Source: Psychrobacter sp. FDAARGOS_221 (GTDB lineage: Bacteria; Pseudomonadota; Gammaproteobacteria; Pseudomonadales; Moraxellaceae). From it: a stretch of DNA of 64,000 nt. Location of the stretch: the NCBI RefSeq assembly GCF_002313155.2, contig NZ_NWFK02000001.1, positions 1,178,001 to 1,242,000 on the forward strand. The letters are read 5' to 3'. Both the position numbers and the translations under genes were made by a program. Positions 1 through 8,543 of this stretch are shown one piece after another. Below the pieces are notes generated by a model. It made no database searches. It saw only the letters and a list, made by a program, of their open reading frames with translations, and was not told the DNA's origin. How positions within the stretch are numbered: the stretch's first letter is position 1; every line of letters starts with the position of its first letter.

Positions 1-185
1 TTTTCAATACTCTTATCTAGGATGCGCTGCGCTAAGGTTCTGTCTGTTGCCGCCACACCATAAGATTCATTCGGTGCAGTCATGGTTTGTAATGATGTAC
101 AGCCGGACAATACGCCGACACCCAGCGCCATGCAAAGTGCGCTACTGCGAACAACCTTATTGGCTAATAACCAAGAACTCGCCAT
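1..185 (-). CDS. BON-domain lipoprotein (DolP/YraP-like), partial
   Basis: Only the first 61 codons are in the window; the gene runs off the left edge. It begins with a short basic segment, a hydrophobic stretch and a lipobox (LSGC, cysteine near residue 29), so it should be a secreted lipoprotein. The mature part opens with TSLQTMTAPNESYG and continues into a TDRTLAQRILD segment, which fits the start of a BON domain. It lies 92 bases downstream of yraN in the same direction. In Escherichia coli yraN is followed by diaA and dolP, an outer-membrane lipoprotein gene, so a dolP-like role is the likely reading. No diaA-like gene lies between them here. The BON domain itself is outside the window, so the call rests on the lipobox, the start of the domain and the gene context. 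Confidence 0.65.
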   Translation of the reverse strand, partial: MASSWLLANKVVRSSALCMALGVGVLSGCTSLQTMTAPNESYGVAATDRTLAQRILDKSIE

Positions 186-277
186 ACCTATATCCTTATT
201 TGTTTACTCACGATCAATGTCAATGTCATTGGTGATCGGTTCGTGAAATACTGATTGTTTAATAACCCCAAACTCAT

Positions 278-742
278 TTACCAAGCCGCTCCCATAAAAG
301 CGCTTTGTACCCATTCTGGCAATAGCATTAATGGTTCACTATCAACTTGACCGGTTTTTGTCTGCTTGGTTTCAAACTGTATCGTCTTTGGCTCATTATA
401 AGCCACCACATCAAAGCGACATTCTAAATGTGCATACTGTGGATGACGCTGCAAAAAATATTTAGCAGTTTTAATCAATTTACGCTGCTTGGCCTTGGTA
501 ACACTCGTCAATGCATCACCATAACCACTGACTTTACGCTTGCGCACCTCGATAAACACCAAGGTATCCCAATGCTTTGTGGACTGCAACATGACTAAGT
601 CAATTTCACCAACTTTAGGTTGCTGCCAGTTACTGGCAATAAGCACCAATCCTTGCTGCTGCAAAAAATCAGCCGCCAGTTGCTCATAGTCACTGCCATG
701 CCGCTGCTTCGGTGATACCAATAAATCAGGATTAGATGGCAT
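278..742 (-). CDS. yraN: YraN/UPF0102 family nuclease-fold protein
   Basis: A 154-residue protein of the UPF0102 (YraN) family, which has a restriction-endonuclease-like fold and no settled role. The family pattern is complete: an N-terminal G.DYEQLAADFL helix, the acidic GEIDLVM motif near residues 46-52, FIEVRKRK near residue 63, an SVTKAKQRKLIKTAKYFL helix and the terminal RFDVV strand. The GEID and EVRKRK residues correspond to the D-ExK-like active site of this fold. It is divergent from rsmI, a pairing common in proteobacteria, and precedes a BON lipoprotein gene. Normal family length is about 120 residues; the C-terminal extension of about 30 residues is not obviously conserved. Confidence 0.9.
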   Translation of the reverse strand: MPSNPDLLVSPKQRHGSDYEQLAADFLQQQGLVLIASNWQQPKVGEIDLVMLQSTKHWDTLVFIEVRKRKVSGYGDALTSVTKAKQRKLIKTAKYFLQRHPQYAHLECRFDVVAYNEPKTIQFETKQTKTGQVDSEPLMLLPEWVQSAFMGAAW

Positions 743-1038
743 AAAGTGCCCTTAGTATCGCAAAGCAACCAAACAACGTATATAAGTCGCTTAAATTAGC
801 AGCCATTTAAATCAATAGCTTACACTAGCAAATTCCGTCAATAATTTAGACCCATAACTCAATCCATACCGTGATTGATTATTGATAACTTGCAAGCATC
901 AGAAGGATATATTATCACATCATGGTAAACTGATAACAACAAACCTATTTTTTATCTTCTGTATTATTTTTATCGTTAATATTTTTACACTACAGCCAAC
1001 TTATCTGTTTTTACACTATTGCACAACGAAGGTCTTTT

Positions 1039-1962
1039 ATGACAACAATCGACACCCCTGCTCTATCTAACACCATAACTGACGCCACAGCAGCGACCAA
1101 CGCACCCATTATCCACAGTAATCCTGCTCAGGCTGCACTGTATATTGTTGCCACACCCATCGGTAATATGGGCGACATAACCAGCCGTGCCATCGACATC
1201 CTTAATCAGGTCGATATCATTGCTTGTGAAGACACCCGCACCTCAGGCAAGCTGCTGTCTAACTTTGGTATTAGCACCCAGACTTGGGCGTACCATGAGC
1301 ACAACAGTGAGATTCAAACCCCTAAGATTATTGAAATGATTCAGCGTGGTCATTCAATCGCCTTAATCAGTGATGCCGGCACGCCATTGATTAGTGATCC
1401 TGGCTATCAATTGGTGCAAGCGGCTCATGCTGCCGGTGTCAAATTAGTCCCTGTGGTTGGTGCTAGCGCCGCTATCGGTGCGTTAAGCGTGGCAGGTTTA
1501 CCTTCTGACAAGTTCAGCTTTGTTGGCTTTTTACCCGCCAAAACCCATGGCCGCGTCAAGCAGCTTGAGCAATATGCCGCACGTACAGAGACCTTAATCT
1601 TCTATGAGGCCCCGCATCGCATTGTGGCCAGTTTAAAAGACATGGCTGCTGTATTCGGTGACAACCGCCCTGCAACCTTGTGTCGAGAGCTGACCAAAAC
1701 CTTTGAAACAGTAAAAAAGGCCACCTTGGGTGAGCTGGCACAGTTTGTGGAGGCTGATAACAATCAGCAAAAAGGTGAGATCGTATTGGTCGTTGGCGGT
1801 GATGTGAACCACACCTCAGACGATGACAGCGTTCACGATAAGTTGTTACTACGTTTACTCGAAGACTTATCAGTCAAAAAAGCAGCGGCTTTGGCTTCTG
1901 ATATTACTGGGGTTAAGAAAAACGCGCTGTATCAACGACTGCTTGAATTGCAGGATAAATAA
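1039..1962 (+). CDS. rsmI: 16S rRNA 2'-O-ribose C1402 methyltransferase
   Basis: RsmI methylates the 2'-hydroxyl of C1402 in the decoding centre of 16S rRNA using S-adenosylmethionine. The 307-residue protein has the tetrapyrrole-methylase fold: LYIVATPIGNMGDIT near residues 33-48, the CEDTR motif, the DAGTPLISDPG loop and the FYEAPHR motif. All are diagnostic of RsmI. A GAAGG ribosome binding site about 7 bases before the ATG supports this start, which gives a leader of about 32 residues rich in Thr and Ala before the conserved core. It is divergent from yraN across about 300 bases. No clear terminator follows. Confidence 0.96.
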   Translation: MTTIDTPALSNTITDATAATNAPIIHSNPAQAALYIVATPIGNMGDITSRAIDILNQVDIIACEDTRTSGKLLSNFGISTQTWAYHEHNSEIQTPKIIEMIQRGHSIALISDAGTPLISDPGYQLVQAAHAAGVKLVPVVGASAAIGALSVAGLPSDKFSFVGFLPAKTHGRVKQLEQYAARTETLIFYEAPHRIVASLKDMAAVFGDNRPATLCRELTKTFETVKKATLGELAQFVEADNNQQKGEIVLVVGGDVNHTSDDDSVHDKLLLRLLEDLSVKKAAALASDITGVKKNALYQRLLELQDK

Positions 1963-2099
1963 AGTATAGATTAATGATGTATTGATTATGCTACAAGGAT
2001 GTTTGACTATTAGTCATCAAGGTTTATTGGGTTAGAAAACCGCTAAACTCTTGAGTGACTTAAACCGTATCGGATAGGAAAAATAGGACGGACCCATTA

Positions 2100-2591
2100 A
2101 TGAGACTTTTACTGACTATTTTAGGCATGGCCGCCGTAACTGGCTGCGTGACTCAACCTGTATCGCCTAACTCACAGCCGGCTCAGGCAAGTAACAGCAG
2201 CGTACAATATGCTAAAGAGGCGGTTATCATCGATAGAATTACCTCCGATTACTCAACAATACTTAATACGTCCAAGGTAGAGCCTGCGACAGAGTCACCG
2301 CTGACAGCTGAACCTGAAAATGAAAATGAAAATGAAAATGAAATCTATGATGAAATGTTCGTCATACAGGATGAATCCGGCTGGCCGGTCGCCGGTTATG
2401 CCTATAAGATTGTGACTGCAGAAGGGGATCTTTATAGAGGATATACCAATGAAAGAGGAGAAACCGTTAGGGTGACGACAGGCAATAGACCCGTCTCCTT
2501 ATGCTTATTGAGAGATAGGGATAGAGATGACGGCAGGCGCACACTTATTAAAGGTAAAACCGACATACCCTGCCCTGCCTCATCTGAATAA
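2100..2591 (+). CDS. small lipoprotein with a domain resembling T6SS-associated C-terminal modules
   Basis: A 163-residue protein with a signal peptide and lipobox (VTGC, Cys16). A low-complexity linker follows, containing alternating Glu-Asn encoded by a TGAAAA hexanucleotide repeat. The C-terminal part (about residues 80-145) reads YDEMFVIQDESG, PVAGYAYKIV, G.LYRGYTNERGETVRV. From memory this pattern resembles the small beta-sandwich modules found at the C-terminus of VgrG/PAAR-type type VI secretion proteins and effectors (consensus roughly FxLxDExTGxPLxxxxYxI and GxTDxxGxTxRI). Here it sits alone on a lipoprotein, with no secretion genes nearby. Function is unknown. It is convergent with the AlkA-like gene. 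Confidence 0.7.
   Translation: MRLLLTILGMAAVTGCVTQPVSPNSQPAQASNSSVQYAKEAVIIDRITSDYSTILNTSKVEPATESPLTAEPENENENENEIYDEMFVIQDESGWPVAGYAYKIVTAEGDLYRGYTNERGETVRVTTGNRPVSLCLLRDRDRDDGRRTLIKGKTDIPCPASSE
2311..2341 (+). repeat. hexanucleotide (TGAAAA) microsatellite in coding sequence
   Basis: About five tandem copies of TGAAAA lie inside the lipoprotein gene and encode the alternating Glu-Asn stretch. The unit is a multiple of three, so copy-number change would alter linker length without shifting frame. Confidence 0.8.
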
Positions 2592-2642
2592 CCATTCAAT
2601 TACAATCATAGATTAACCATGACCGTTGTTTGAGGTTAAAGG

Positions 2643-3299
2643 TTAAACCGGTAACGCCTGACGGTCTTTTAGCCAACCATAATGCGACCAAAGTAATAAG
2701 CTTGCCGCGCTGCGATACGGCGACCAGTCTTGAGTCAGATCTCTTAGCTGCTTAGGCGTCGGTCTGGCATCTAGCTGTAGCAAATCCATTGCGCCAACTT
2801 TAATCGCCAAATCATCTACTGCCAATACATCAGCGCGGCCTAAGCTAAACAGCAAATACATCTCTGCCGTCCATTTGCCAATGCCGGTGACAGCGGTTAA
2901 GGTTTTAATCACTTCCTCATCGGTCATTACTTCTAGCGACTCAAAGTCGATATCATGCGCTACCAACGAGCGAATATAGCGGATTTTTTGTTTAGACAAT
3001 CCATGCGCACGCAGCTGATCATCATCGGCATCAATAATTGCTTGCGGATAAATCAGTCCTGCTGATTCTAGCTTATTCCAGATACTGCTGGCAGCGGCAA
3101 CCGACAGCTGCTGTCCGACCATCGCTCTTATCAGTCGCACAAAACCGCCCTGATTGCGACGTAAATCAGGCATACCTACCTGCTGATACACCGCATCAAA
3201 ACGTGGCTCAATATCAATCAATGCCTCAATATGACGCTGCAGCTGCTGCTCATCCTTGATGACTCGTATCTGTGGTTTACTATTTGTTTGCTGATTCAT
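2643..3299 (-). CDS. DNA-3-methyladenine glycosylase, AlkA/HhH-GPD family
   Basis: A 218-residue base-excision-repair glycosylase expected to remove alkylated purines. It has the helix-hairpin-helix GPD core: RAMVGQQLSVAAASSIW near residues 59-75 and the hairpin TGIGKWTAEMYLLFSLG near 138-154. The VDDLAIK segment follows, and its second Asp matches the catalytic aspartate of AlkA. It lacks the extra N-terminal domain of E. coli AlkA (282 residues), which makes it like the compact AlkA group of many proteobacteria. It lies 56 bases downstream of a secreted-protein gene in the same direction and may share its transcript. Confidence 0.9.
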   Translation of the reverse strand: MNQQTNSKPQIRVIKDEQQLQRHIEALIDIEPRFDAVYQQVGMPDLRRNQGGFVRLIRAMVGQQLSVAAASSIWNKLESAGLIYPQAIIDADDDQLRAHGLSKQKIRYIRSLVAHDIDFESLEVMTDEEVIKTLTAVTGIGKWTAEMYLLFSLGRADVLAVDDLAIKVGAMDLLQLDARPTPKQLRDLTQDWSPYRSAASLLLWSHYGWLKDRQALPV

Positions 3300-3355
3300 G
3301 TTATCCGTTTTGGCCTCTAACCCTCTAACAATTGATTGTCCACTCTTTTTATTAT

Positions 3356-4069
3356 CTACTGTTTCTCAGCGGTCTGCTGTTTTAATAAAACCGCGTCTTG
3401 ATACTGATAACCACCTTCCATCAAGGTGCCCATATAGTTCACTGTGCTTAGTGCATAAGGCTGATTGGGGATGGTATAGATCACATCATCATCTAATAAA
3501 CAAACACTGTAGGTGGTTGTGGTCTGTGTGGCACTACGATAGTCGCCTTTATCAGTGGCAAGTTGATAGTTAAATTGATACTCATAATAGGTTTCGTCAG
3601 AGGCCTCATCACCGCTACTATTAATCGGGCCTAACCATGAGCTTAACTTTGCCCGACGCTGAGTTAACGAGTTAACTTTAATACTGGTCGCTACGTATTC
3701 AGGTTCAAGCGAAGTCAGTCGTTGCTTAATACGATTCAGTCGATGTTCAAAAAAGACTCCCTTATCATCAAACTCGTCAAACTGCTTGGTGTTCGGGTTG
3801 ATATACAGTGAGCGTACTTCTATCAGATTTTGTGGAAACTGAGTATCCAAGTCGTAATAATACAACTGTGGCAAACGCCCCCGCGCATCATCAAAGTGGC
3901 GCAAGACATAGACTTTATTATCCCTCGCCTCATAGCCCAAGACCTCAATGCGCTGACCACCGCCAACGGTCGCCAATGCACCAACTGGCAAGGCAAACAT
4001 AATTGCTAAGCTAATGGCGTGCAATTTGGGGAATAGTCTTGATTTCGTATTTAACATGTCATTCATCAA
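3356..4069 (-). CDS. secreted protein of unknown function
   Basis: A 237-residue protein I do not recognise. It starts with a basic segment and a hydrophobic core (AISLAIMFALPVGALA) ending in an Ala-rich signal-peptidase I type site, so it is probably periplasmic. The mature protein is rich in Tyr, Asp and Gln and has many short strands, for example VYVLRHFDD, QLYYYDLD and YYEYQFNYQL. There is a single cysteine and no membrane segment after the signal. Two Met codons (residues 1-2 and 5) could be the start. It lies just upstream of the AlkA-like gene in the same direction. Confidence 0.6.
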   Translation of the reverse strand: MMNDMLNTKSRLFPKLHAISLAIMFALPVGALATVGGGQRIEVLGYEARDNKVYVLRHFDDARGRLPQLYYYDLDTQFPQNLIEVRSLYINPNTKQFDEFDDKGVFFEHRLNRIKQRLTSLEPEYVATSIKVNSLTQRRAKLSSWLGPINSSGDEASDETYYEYQFNYQLATDKGDYRSATQTTTTYSVCLLDDDVIYTIPNQPYALSTVNYMGTLMEGGYQYQDAVLLKQQTAEKQ

Positions 4070-4269
4070 AATAATTAACAGAAAAATGAAAAACGGTGCA
4101 AAGTTTCTTAGATAGAAAGTTTCTTATTTACAGAGACAGATAGGGAGTTGAATAAGATAGAAAGTTAAATAAGATAATAGACAGCAGCGGATAAGAAATC
4201 AAAACAAGCCACAGAACAATCAGCTTTTTAGCTAAGTATGCACTGCAATCGACAAATTCATAACACTTA

Positions 4270-5034
4270 TTATGACATCAAGCCTATCACACCTTGCCAA
4301 GCCACTCGGCAGCCAAGCACAGTCAAAATAACCAATACCAATTGCCGAAATCTAGCTTGTGATAAGTATTGACGCAAGCGAATACCGACCGTAATACTGG
4401 CAATAGAAACCGCCGTTAATAACCCAATCAACAGCCAGTCACTGCTTGGTAGCGCTTTTATTGGCTCCCAAAGAATAATGATTTGTGCCACTTTACCCAA
4501 GAAATAGCACATATTACCGACCTTAGCGATGGTGTTTTTATCATCGGTTGCGGACAGCAAATACATCAGCAAAATCGTCGACATCGCATTGGTTGAGCCG
4601 CCAACGATACCGGCCAACAATCCAGTGACTATCAGCACCGGCTTGGTATTGGGTAAGATAATGCGCTTGCCCAATACATTGCTAATCACATAAAAGGCAA
4701 TCACTGCCGCCAACAACAGTAGAATGTAGCTGCTGTCCACCCACAACAATAACTTGACGCCAAGCATACTGCCCAGCAAGCTCATCAACGCCAATAGCCA
4801 GTAATTTTTTAGATAATAAACAAAATCGCCCCACATACTACGCTCACCCCCATGCATCCAAGTCATGAGGTTGAGCATCATAGAGGGGAGAATAATCAAA
4901 ATAATGGCGTGCTGCAGGGGATACATGCTCGCCAGCGCTGTGGTTGTCACCAAAGTAACGCCAAGCCCACTAATGCCATGTAGCAGTGACGCTATGGCGA
5001 ATATGGCCGATAACAGTAGGGATTCAATATCCAT
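4270..5034 (-). CDS. TSUP/TauE-SafE family membrane transporter
   Basis: A 254-residue integral membrane protein with about eight hydrophobic segments. The N-terminal half has the family pattern: SAIFAIASLLHGISGLGVTL followed by P.MMLNLMTW, and the second half has GLLAGIVGGSTNAMST. These two glycine-rich repeats are typical of the TSUP (sulfite exporter TauE/SafE) family, which moves sulfonates, sulfite and related organic anions. The substrate cannot be read from sequence. It stands alone, with AT-rich DNA on the downstream side and a nitroreductase gene upstream. Confidence 0.85.
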   Translation of the reverse strand: MDIESLLLSAIFAIASLLHGISGLGVTLVTTTALASMYPLQHAIILIILPSMMLNLMTWMHGGERSMWGDFVYYLKNYWLLALMSLLGSMLGVKLLLWVDSSYILLLLAAVIAFYVISNVLGKRIILPNTKPVLIVTGLLAGIVGGSTNAMSTILLMYLLSATDDKNTIAKVGNMCYFLGKVAQIIILWEPIKALPSSDWLLIGLLTAVSIASITVGIRLRQYLSQARFRQLVLVILTVLGCRVAWQGVIGLMS

Positions 5035-5121
5035 CGCAAACCACTAATTTTAAGTGCCGGATTTAAGTGTCGAAATTTATGTCAAATGTGACGTCCTACT
5101 CACAGCTTAGCATAAAAACCA

Positions 5122-5949
5122 TTAGCGCTTACCAAACCCTTGCACATTTAACACATCCATCACATTTGGGCGTAACGGTGTGCCATAAGTTTTCTCAACC
5201 TGTGCTGTCCAATCGGCCACTTTATGATCACCACGTGACTCATAATAAGCAGTGACTTCTGCATTATAGTCATCTAATTGCTGTTGTGTGGCTGGCTCAA
5301 AGCTATTTTCTGAGATTAAAGCGCCCAATGGCAAGCGTGGCTTTTGGGTAATCTGCTTCGCTTCTTCAGTAGGATAACCCAAGCACATTCCAAATAACGG
5401 GAACACATACTCAGGTGCATTAATCAGCTCACCGGCACGTTTTACATCGTTACGCATACTGCCCAAATATACGCCCCCTAGCCCGAGTGACTCAGCGGCA
5501 GCCATCATATTTTGCGCAAACAATGCCACATCTACCGCACCGATTAAGGTCACTTCCATCCAATCAGTTTGTGCGGTTGGTACCAGCTGATGATGACGAT
5601 GGGTGTCGATACAAAATACCAATAACTCTGGCGCCGTTTCGACATAAGGATGGCCCAGTTTTTTGCCCTCAGCGACTGCTTTGTTATAGCTTTCTTCATC
5701 CATATCGACCGAAATCTGACGAAACTTCTTACGCAGCTCAGGATCGGTTACTCGCACCACACTCACCGCCTGTGAGTAATTCGAGGTTGATACCATACGC
5801 CCGACATTAAATAAGGTTTCTAGCACTTCAGGTGCAACCGCTTCATCTGTAAATTGACGCACAGAACGGTGATTTAATAACGTCTCAACGGTTGAACTGG
5901 TCAGTGGACGGCTCTCTGAAAGATGGTTGTTTTGAGTAGATTGGCTCAT
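5122..5949 (-). CDS. NADPH-dependent nitroreductase, NfsA/Frp family
   Basis: A flavin (FMN) oxidoreductase of the NfsA group, which reduces nitroaromatics, quinones and flavins with NADPH. Family motifs are clear: ETLLNHRSVRQFTDE near the N-terminus, the SLGLGGVYLGSMRND segment, and PLFGMCLGYP with a following PRLPL. I place the start at the Met in MSQSTQNN because an AGGGGA ribosome binding site lies 6 bases upstream, giving 275 residues. An in-frame ATG at 6006 would add 19 residues with no such site. NfsA of E. coli is 240 residues; the extra length is at both ends. Confidence 0.9.
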   Translation of the reverse strand: MSQSTQNNHLSESRPLTSSTVETLLNHRSVRQFTDEAVAPEVLETLFNVGRMVSTSNYSQAVSVVRVTDPELRKKFRQISVDMDEESYNKAVAEGKKLGHPYVETAPELLVFCIDTHRHHQLVPTAQTDWMEVTLIGAVDVALFAQNMMAAAESLGLGGVYLGSMRNDVKRAGELINAPEYVFPLFGMCLGYPTEEAKQITQKPRLPLGALISENSFEPATQQQLDDYNAEVTAYYESRGDHKVADWTAQVEKTYGTPLRPNVMDVLNVQGFGKR

Positions 5950-6358
5950 AGATGTCCCCTTAAGTGATGATGTTAATGACTGTTTTAATAGCGCTTCATA
6001 AATCATAGAGTGGCTTACATACAGATAAGCCCTGATACAGATAAACCTTAAAGCTAAGTGTGTGTACTTTTATCTTTATGATTTATAGGTCTATAGTTGT
6101 TTTTACCTGTTTACTTCTACTTCAGTCTATTCATTTTGACTACCAATAAATTTGGCTATCAATAAAGATGTATATCAATGAAGCGCTAAATTATCGCACT
6201 TTATGAGGGTAACAACATATTTTGGATACGTCATTGATACACAATTAAATCAGTTCAATTACAAACCAAATATTAACAGTAATCACTGCTTATTAAATAT
6301 TTCTAATTAACTTTAAGCGTTATTGACCTAATCACACGATGACTATCCATGCAATAAA
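5950..6358. other. AT-rich intergenic region
   Basis: About 400 bases between the nitroreductase gene and the end of coaBC. It is strongly AT-rich with no open frame I can support and no good hairpin terminator. It presumably holds the nitroreductase promoter and the coaBC 3' end. Confidence 0.5.
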
Positions 6359-7609
6359 TTAAGACTGTAACTGCCCTACTAAGGTCACTAACTGCTTAGC
6401 AATATCGTCTTTACTGGCCTTGGCCAAAGCCTCAGGCTGCTGTTGATATTTGTCAGCAAAGAATACCGTCATCGCATTGGCATCACTGGCAAAACCAATA
6501 TCAGCTCGGGACACATCATTACAAGCAATCATGTCTAAGTTTTTGGCAGCCAACTTACCACGAGCATATTTTTCAACATCTTGAGTTTCAGCAGCAAAGC
6601 CCACCACAAACATATCTGGGTAACTGTGTGAAATCGTAGCTAAGATATCTGGGTTTTTGACCAGCTCTAGCGTCATCTGCTCTTGGGTCTTTTTAATCTT
6701 TTGTGGTGCAGCTTCACGGGTTCGATAGTCAGCAACCGCAGCCGTTGCGATAAAGATGTCACAACCAGATTCAGCAGCATTAGTAGCTGCTTGTAGCATG
6801 TCGTTGGCAGACAGTACATCGACACGCTGCACTTCAAGTGGCGTGGTCAAATCGACCTTACCGCCAGCAATCAAGGTCACCTCTGCGCCAGCATCTCGGC
6901 AAGCTCTAGCTAACGCAAAGCCCATTTTGCCCGTTGAGTGATTGGACAAGAAGCGCACCGGGTCTATCGCTTCGACCGTTGGCCCTGCGGTAATGGTTAC
7001 TTTTTTGCCAGCTAAGCATTGTGGTGTATTCAGCTTGGCTTTGAAGTTAAGCACTCGGCGACATAAAATCTCTGGCTCAGGCAAACGCCCTGCTCCAGTA
7101 TCACCACAAGCTTGGATACCACTGTCTGGCTCAATGATTTCATAACCCAAATCAGCTAGAGTCTGTACGTTTAGCTGCACGGCTGGATGCGCCCACATTT
7201 GTTGATTCATAGCTGGTGCAATTAGAACAGGTGCGGCAGTTGCCAAACAGACTGTCGCCAATAGATCATCGGCCAGACCCATCGCTAAGCGCGCCAAAGT
7301 ATTGGCAGATGCTGGTGCGATAATCATTAAATCAGCCCATTTGGCCAACTCAATATGACCCATGCCAAGCTCTGCATTGGTGTCTAATAGCTCAGTATGC
7401 ACCTCATTACCAGTCAATGCTTGTAGCGTCAGCGGCGTAATAAATTGCTGAGCGCCAGCAGTCATAATCACCCGTACTTGAAAACCTTCTTTAATCAGCA
7501 GTCGAGCCAGCATGGCCGCCTTATAGGCAGCAATACCGCCGGTGATGGCTAGTAAAACATTTTTAATCTCAGTGGTCACTGGGGCGACGGGAGTGAAGAT
7601 TGCAGTCAT
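6359..7609 (-). CDS. coaBC: bifunctional phosphopantothenoylcysteine decarboxylase/synthetase
   Basis: CoaBC (Dfp) carries out two consecutive steps of coenzyme A synthesis: CTP-dependent addition of cysteine to 4'-phosphopantothenate, then FMN-dependent decarboxylation to 4'-phosphopantetheine. The 416-residue length is normal. The N-terminal decarboxylase half shows GGIAAYKA, the PASANT flavin-binding motif, the APAMN motif and GDTGAGRLPEP. The C-terminal synthetase half shows ITAGPTVEAIDPVRF, SNHSTGKMGFALA and the AAVADYR motif with the later KIKK lysines. It is divergent from radC with a GNAT gene between, a variation on the common dfp-radC neighbourhood. Confidence 0.97.
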   Translation of the reverse strand: MTAIFTPVAPVTTEIKNVLLAITGGIAAYKAAMLARLLIKEGFQVRVIMTAGAQQFITPLTLQALTGNEVHTELLDTNAELGMGHIELAKWADLMIIAPASANTLARLAMGLADDLLATVCLATAAPVLIAPAMNQQMWAHPAVQLNVQTLADLGYEIIEPDSGIQACGDTGAGRLPEPEILCRRVLNFKAKLNTPQCLAGKKVTITAGPTVEAIDPVRFLSNHSTGKMGFALARACRDAGAEVTLIAGGKVDLTTPLEVQRVDVLSANDMLQAATNAAESGCDIFIATAAVADYRTREAAPQKIKKTQEQMTLELVKNPDILATISHSYPDMFVVGFAAETQDVEKYARGKLAAKNLDMIACNDVSRADIGFASDANAMTVFFADKYQQQPEALAKASKDDIAKQLVTLVGQLQS

Positions 7610-7691
7610 GGAATTGGGTTGCCTTTTAAAAATAACTAAAAATGTGCTTATGGTATCAAGTTTAGGACAGCTTTGGACAGCCTTTATTGTA

Positions 7692-8159
7692 TCAATCAGC
7701 AGATAGGTTATGACGATACTGCACCATGTCGGTCTCAGACGCTAATGAATCATAAAGCCGACGTGCTGTGGTATTACCCACTTGGGTAGTCCAATAGACT
7801 CGGTTGCAGTGCTTATCTGCTGCAAACTGATAGATGTGCTCAATCAGTGCGCGTCCCACGCCTCGACCTCGTAGCGTCGCATCGACATACAGATCTTCTA
7901 AATAACAGCAGTCTGTTGTATCCCACGTATTGGGATGGAGCACCACATGAGCGAAGCCAAGTAGCTTATGACCTTGATAAGCGCCAAATCCATACACCGC
8001 TACTCCATCATCAAGCAGCTTATCCCAAGTCGCTTGGTTAATATCCTGACTTAGCTGAGTATTATAAAATCTTAAATAACCCTGCCATAGATTTAACCAC
8101 TGCGGATAATCCATTCGCGACAGCGGACGTATGCTTATTGCATCTGTAGATGTGTTCAT
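7692..8159 (-). CDS. GNAT family N-acetyltransferase
   Basis: A 155-residue acetyltransferase of the GNAT fold. The acetyl-CoA binding motif A is plain (LYVDATLRGRGVGRALIEHI, near residues 88-107) and motif B follows as TTARRLYDSL near residues 128-137. The substrate is not predictable; small relatives of this type act on amines, amino acids or antibiotics. It lies upstream of coaBC on the same strand with an 82-base gap and may be co-transcribed with it. Confidence 0.88.
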   Translation of the reverse strand: MNTSTDAISIRPLSRMDYPQWLNLWQGYLRFYNTQLSQDINQATWDKLLDDGVAVYGFGAYQGHKLLGFAHVVLHPNTWDTTDCCYLEDLYVDATLRGRGVGRALIEHIYQFAADKHCNRVYWTTQVGNTTARRLYDSLASETDMVQYRHNLSAD

Positions 8160-8543
8160 ATTCGGTGCCTTGTTTATTTCAATTATTTATTGGGTTTATT
8201 TGACGTTTATTGGGTTTAACTTATTGCATAGACATTATGTTGCAATATATGCGATATAGCTGAGTATTAGCTTGGCTCTCAGTTATAAAAAACTATCAGT
8301 TTAAGAAACCATAGATTTAAGAAACCATAAGTACGAACCATCATAGTACAACCGATATCAGCTCAGCGCATTATACAAATTGGTTAATAGCGACTATACT
8401 CACCTTACACTTAAACTTACAAGCTTAACGCTACCACTCTACACCAATCCTGTAATTTTAATTGCGTGCACTCTGATAAAGCACTTATCACCGCTTACAC
8501 CAAGCACTCCTGACACAAGCCGTCCCAACAAAAGCAGCCCCTT
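8160..8543. promoter_or_regulatory. divergent promoter region between GNAT gene and radC
   Basis: About 380 bases separating two divergent genes. A 14-base direct repeat (TTTAAGAAACCATA) occurs at 8300-8313 and 8316-8329 with a period of 16 bases. No protein-coding frame is convincing. Divergent promoters are expected here, but I cannot point to a clear -35/-10 pair. Confidence 0.4.

Noticed and set aside
882..1070. 62-codon open frame ahead of rsmI
   Set aside because: Overlaps the rsmI start in another frame and lies in the divergent promoter region.
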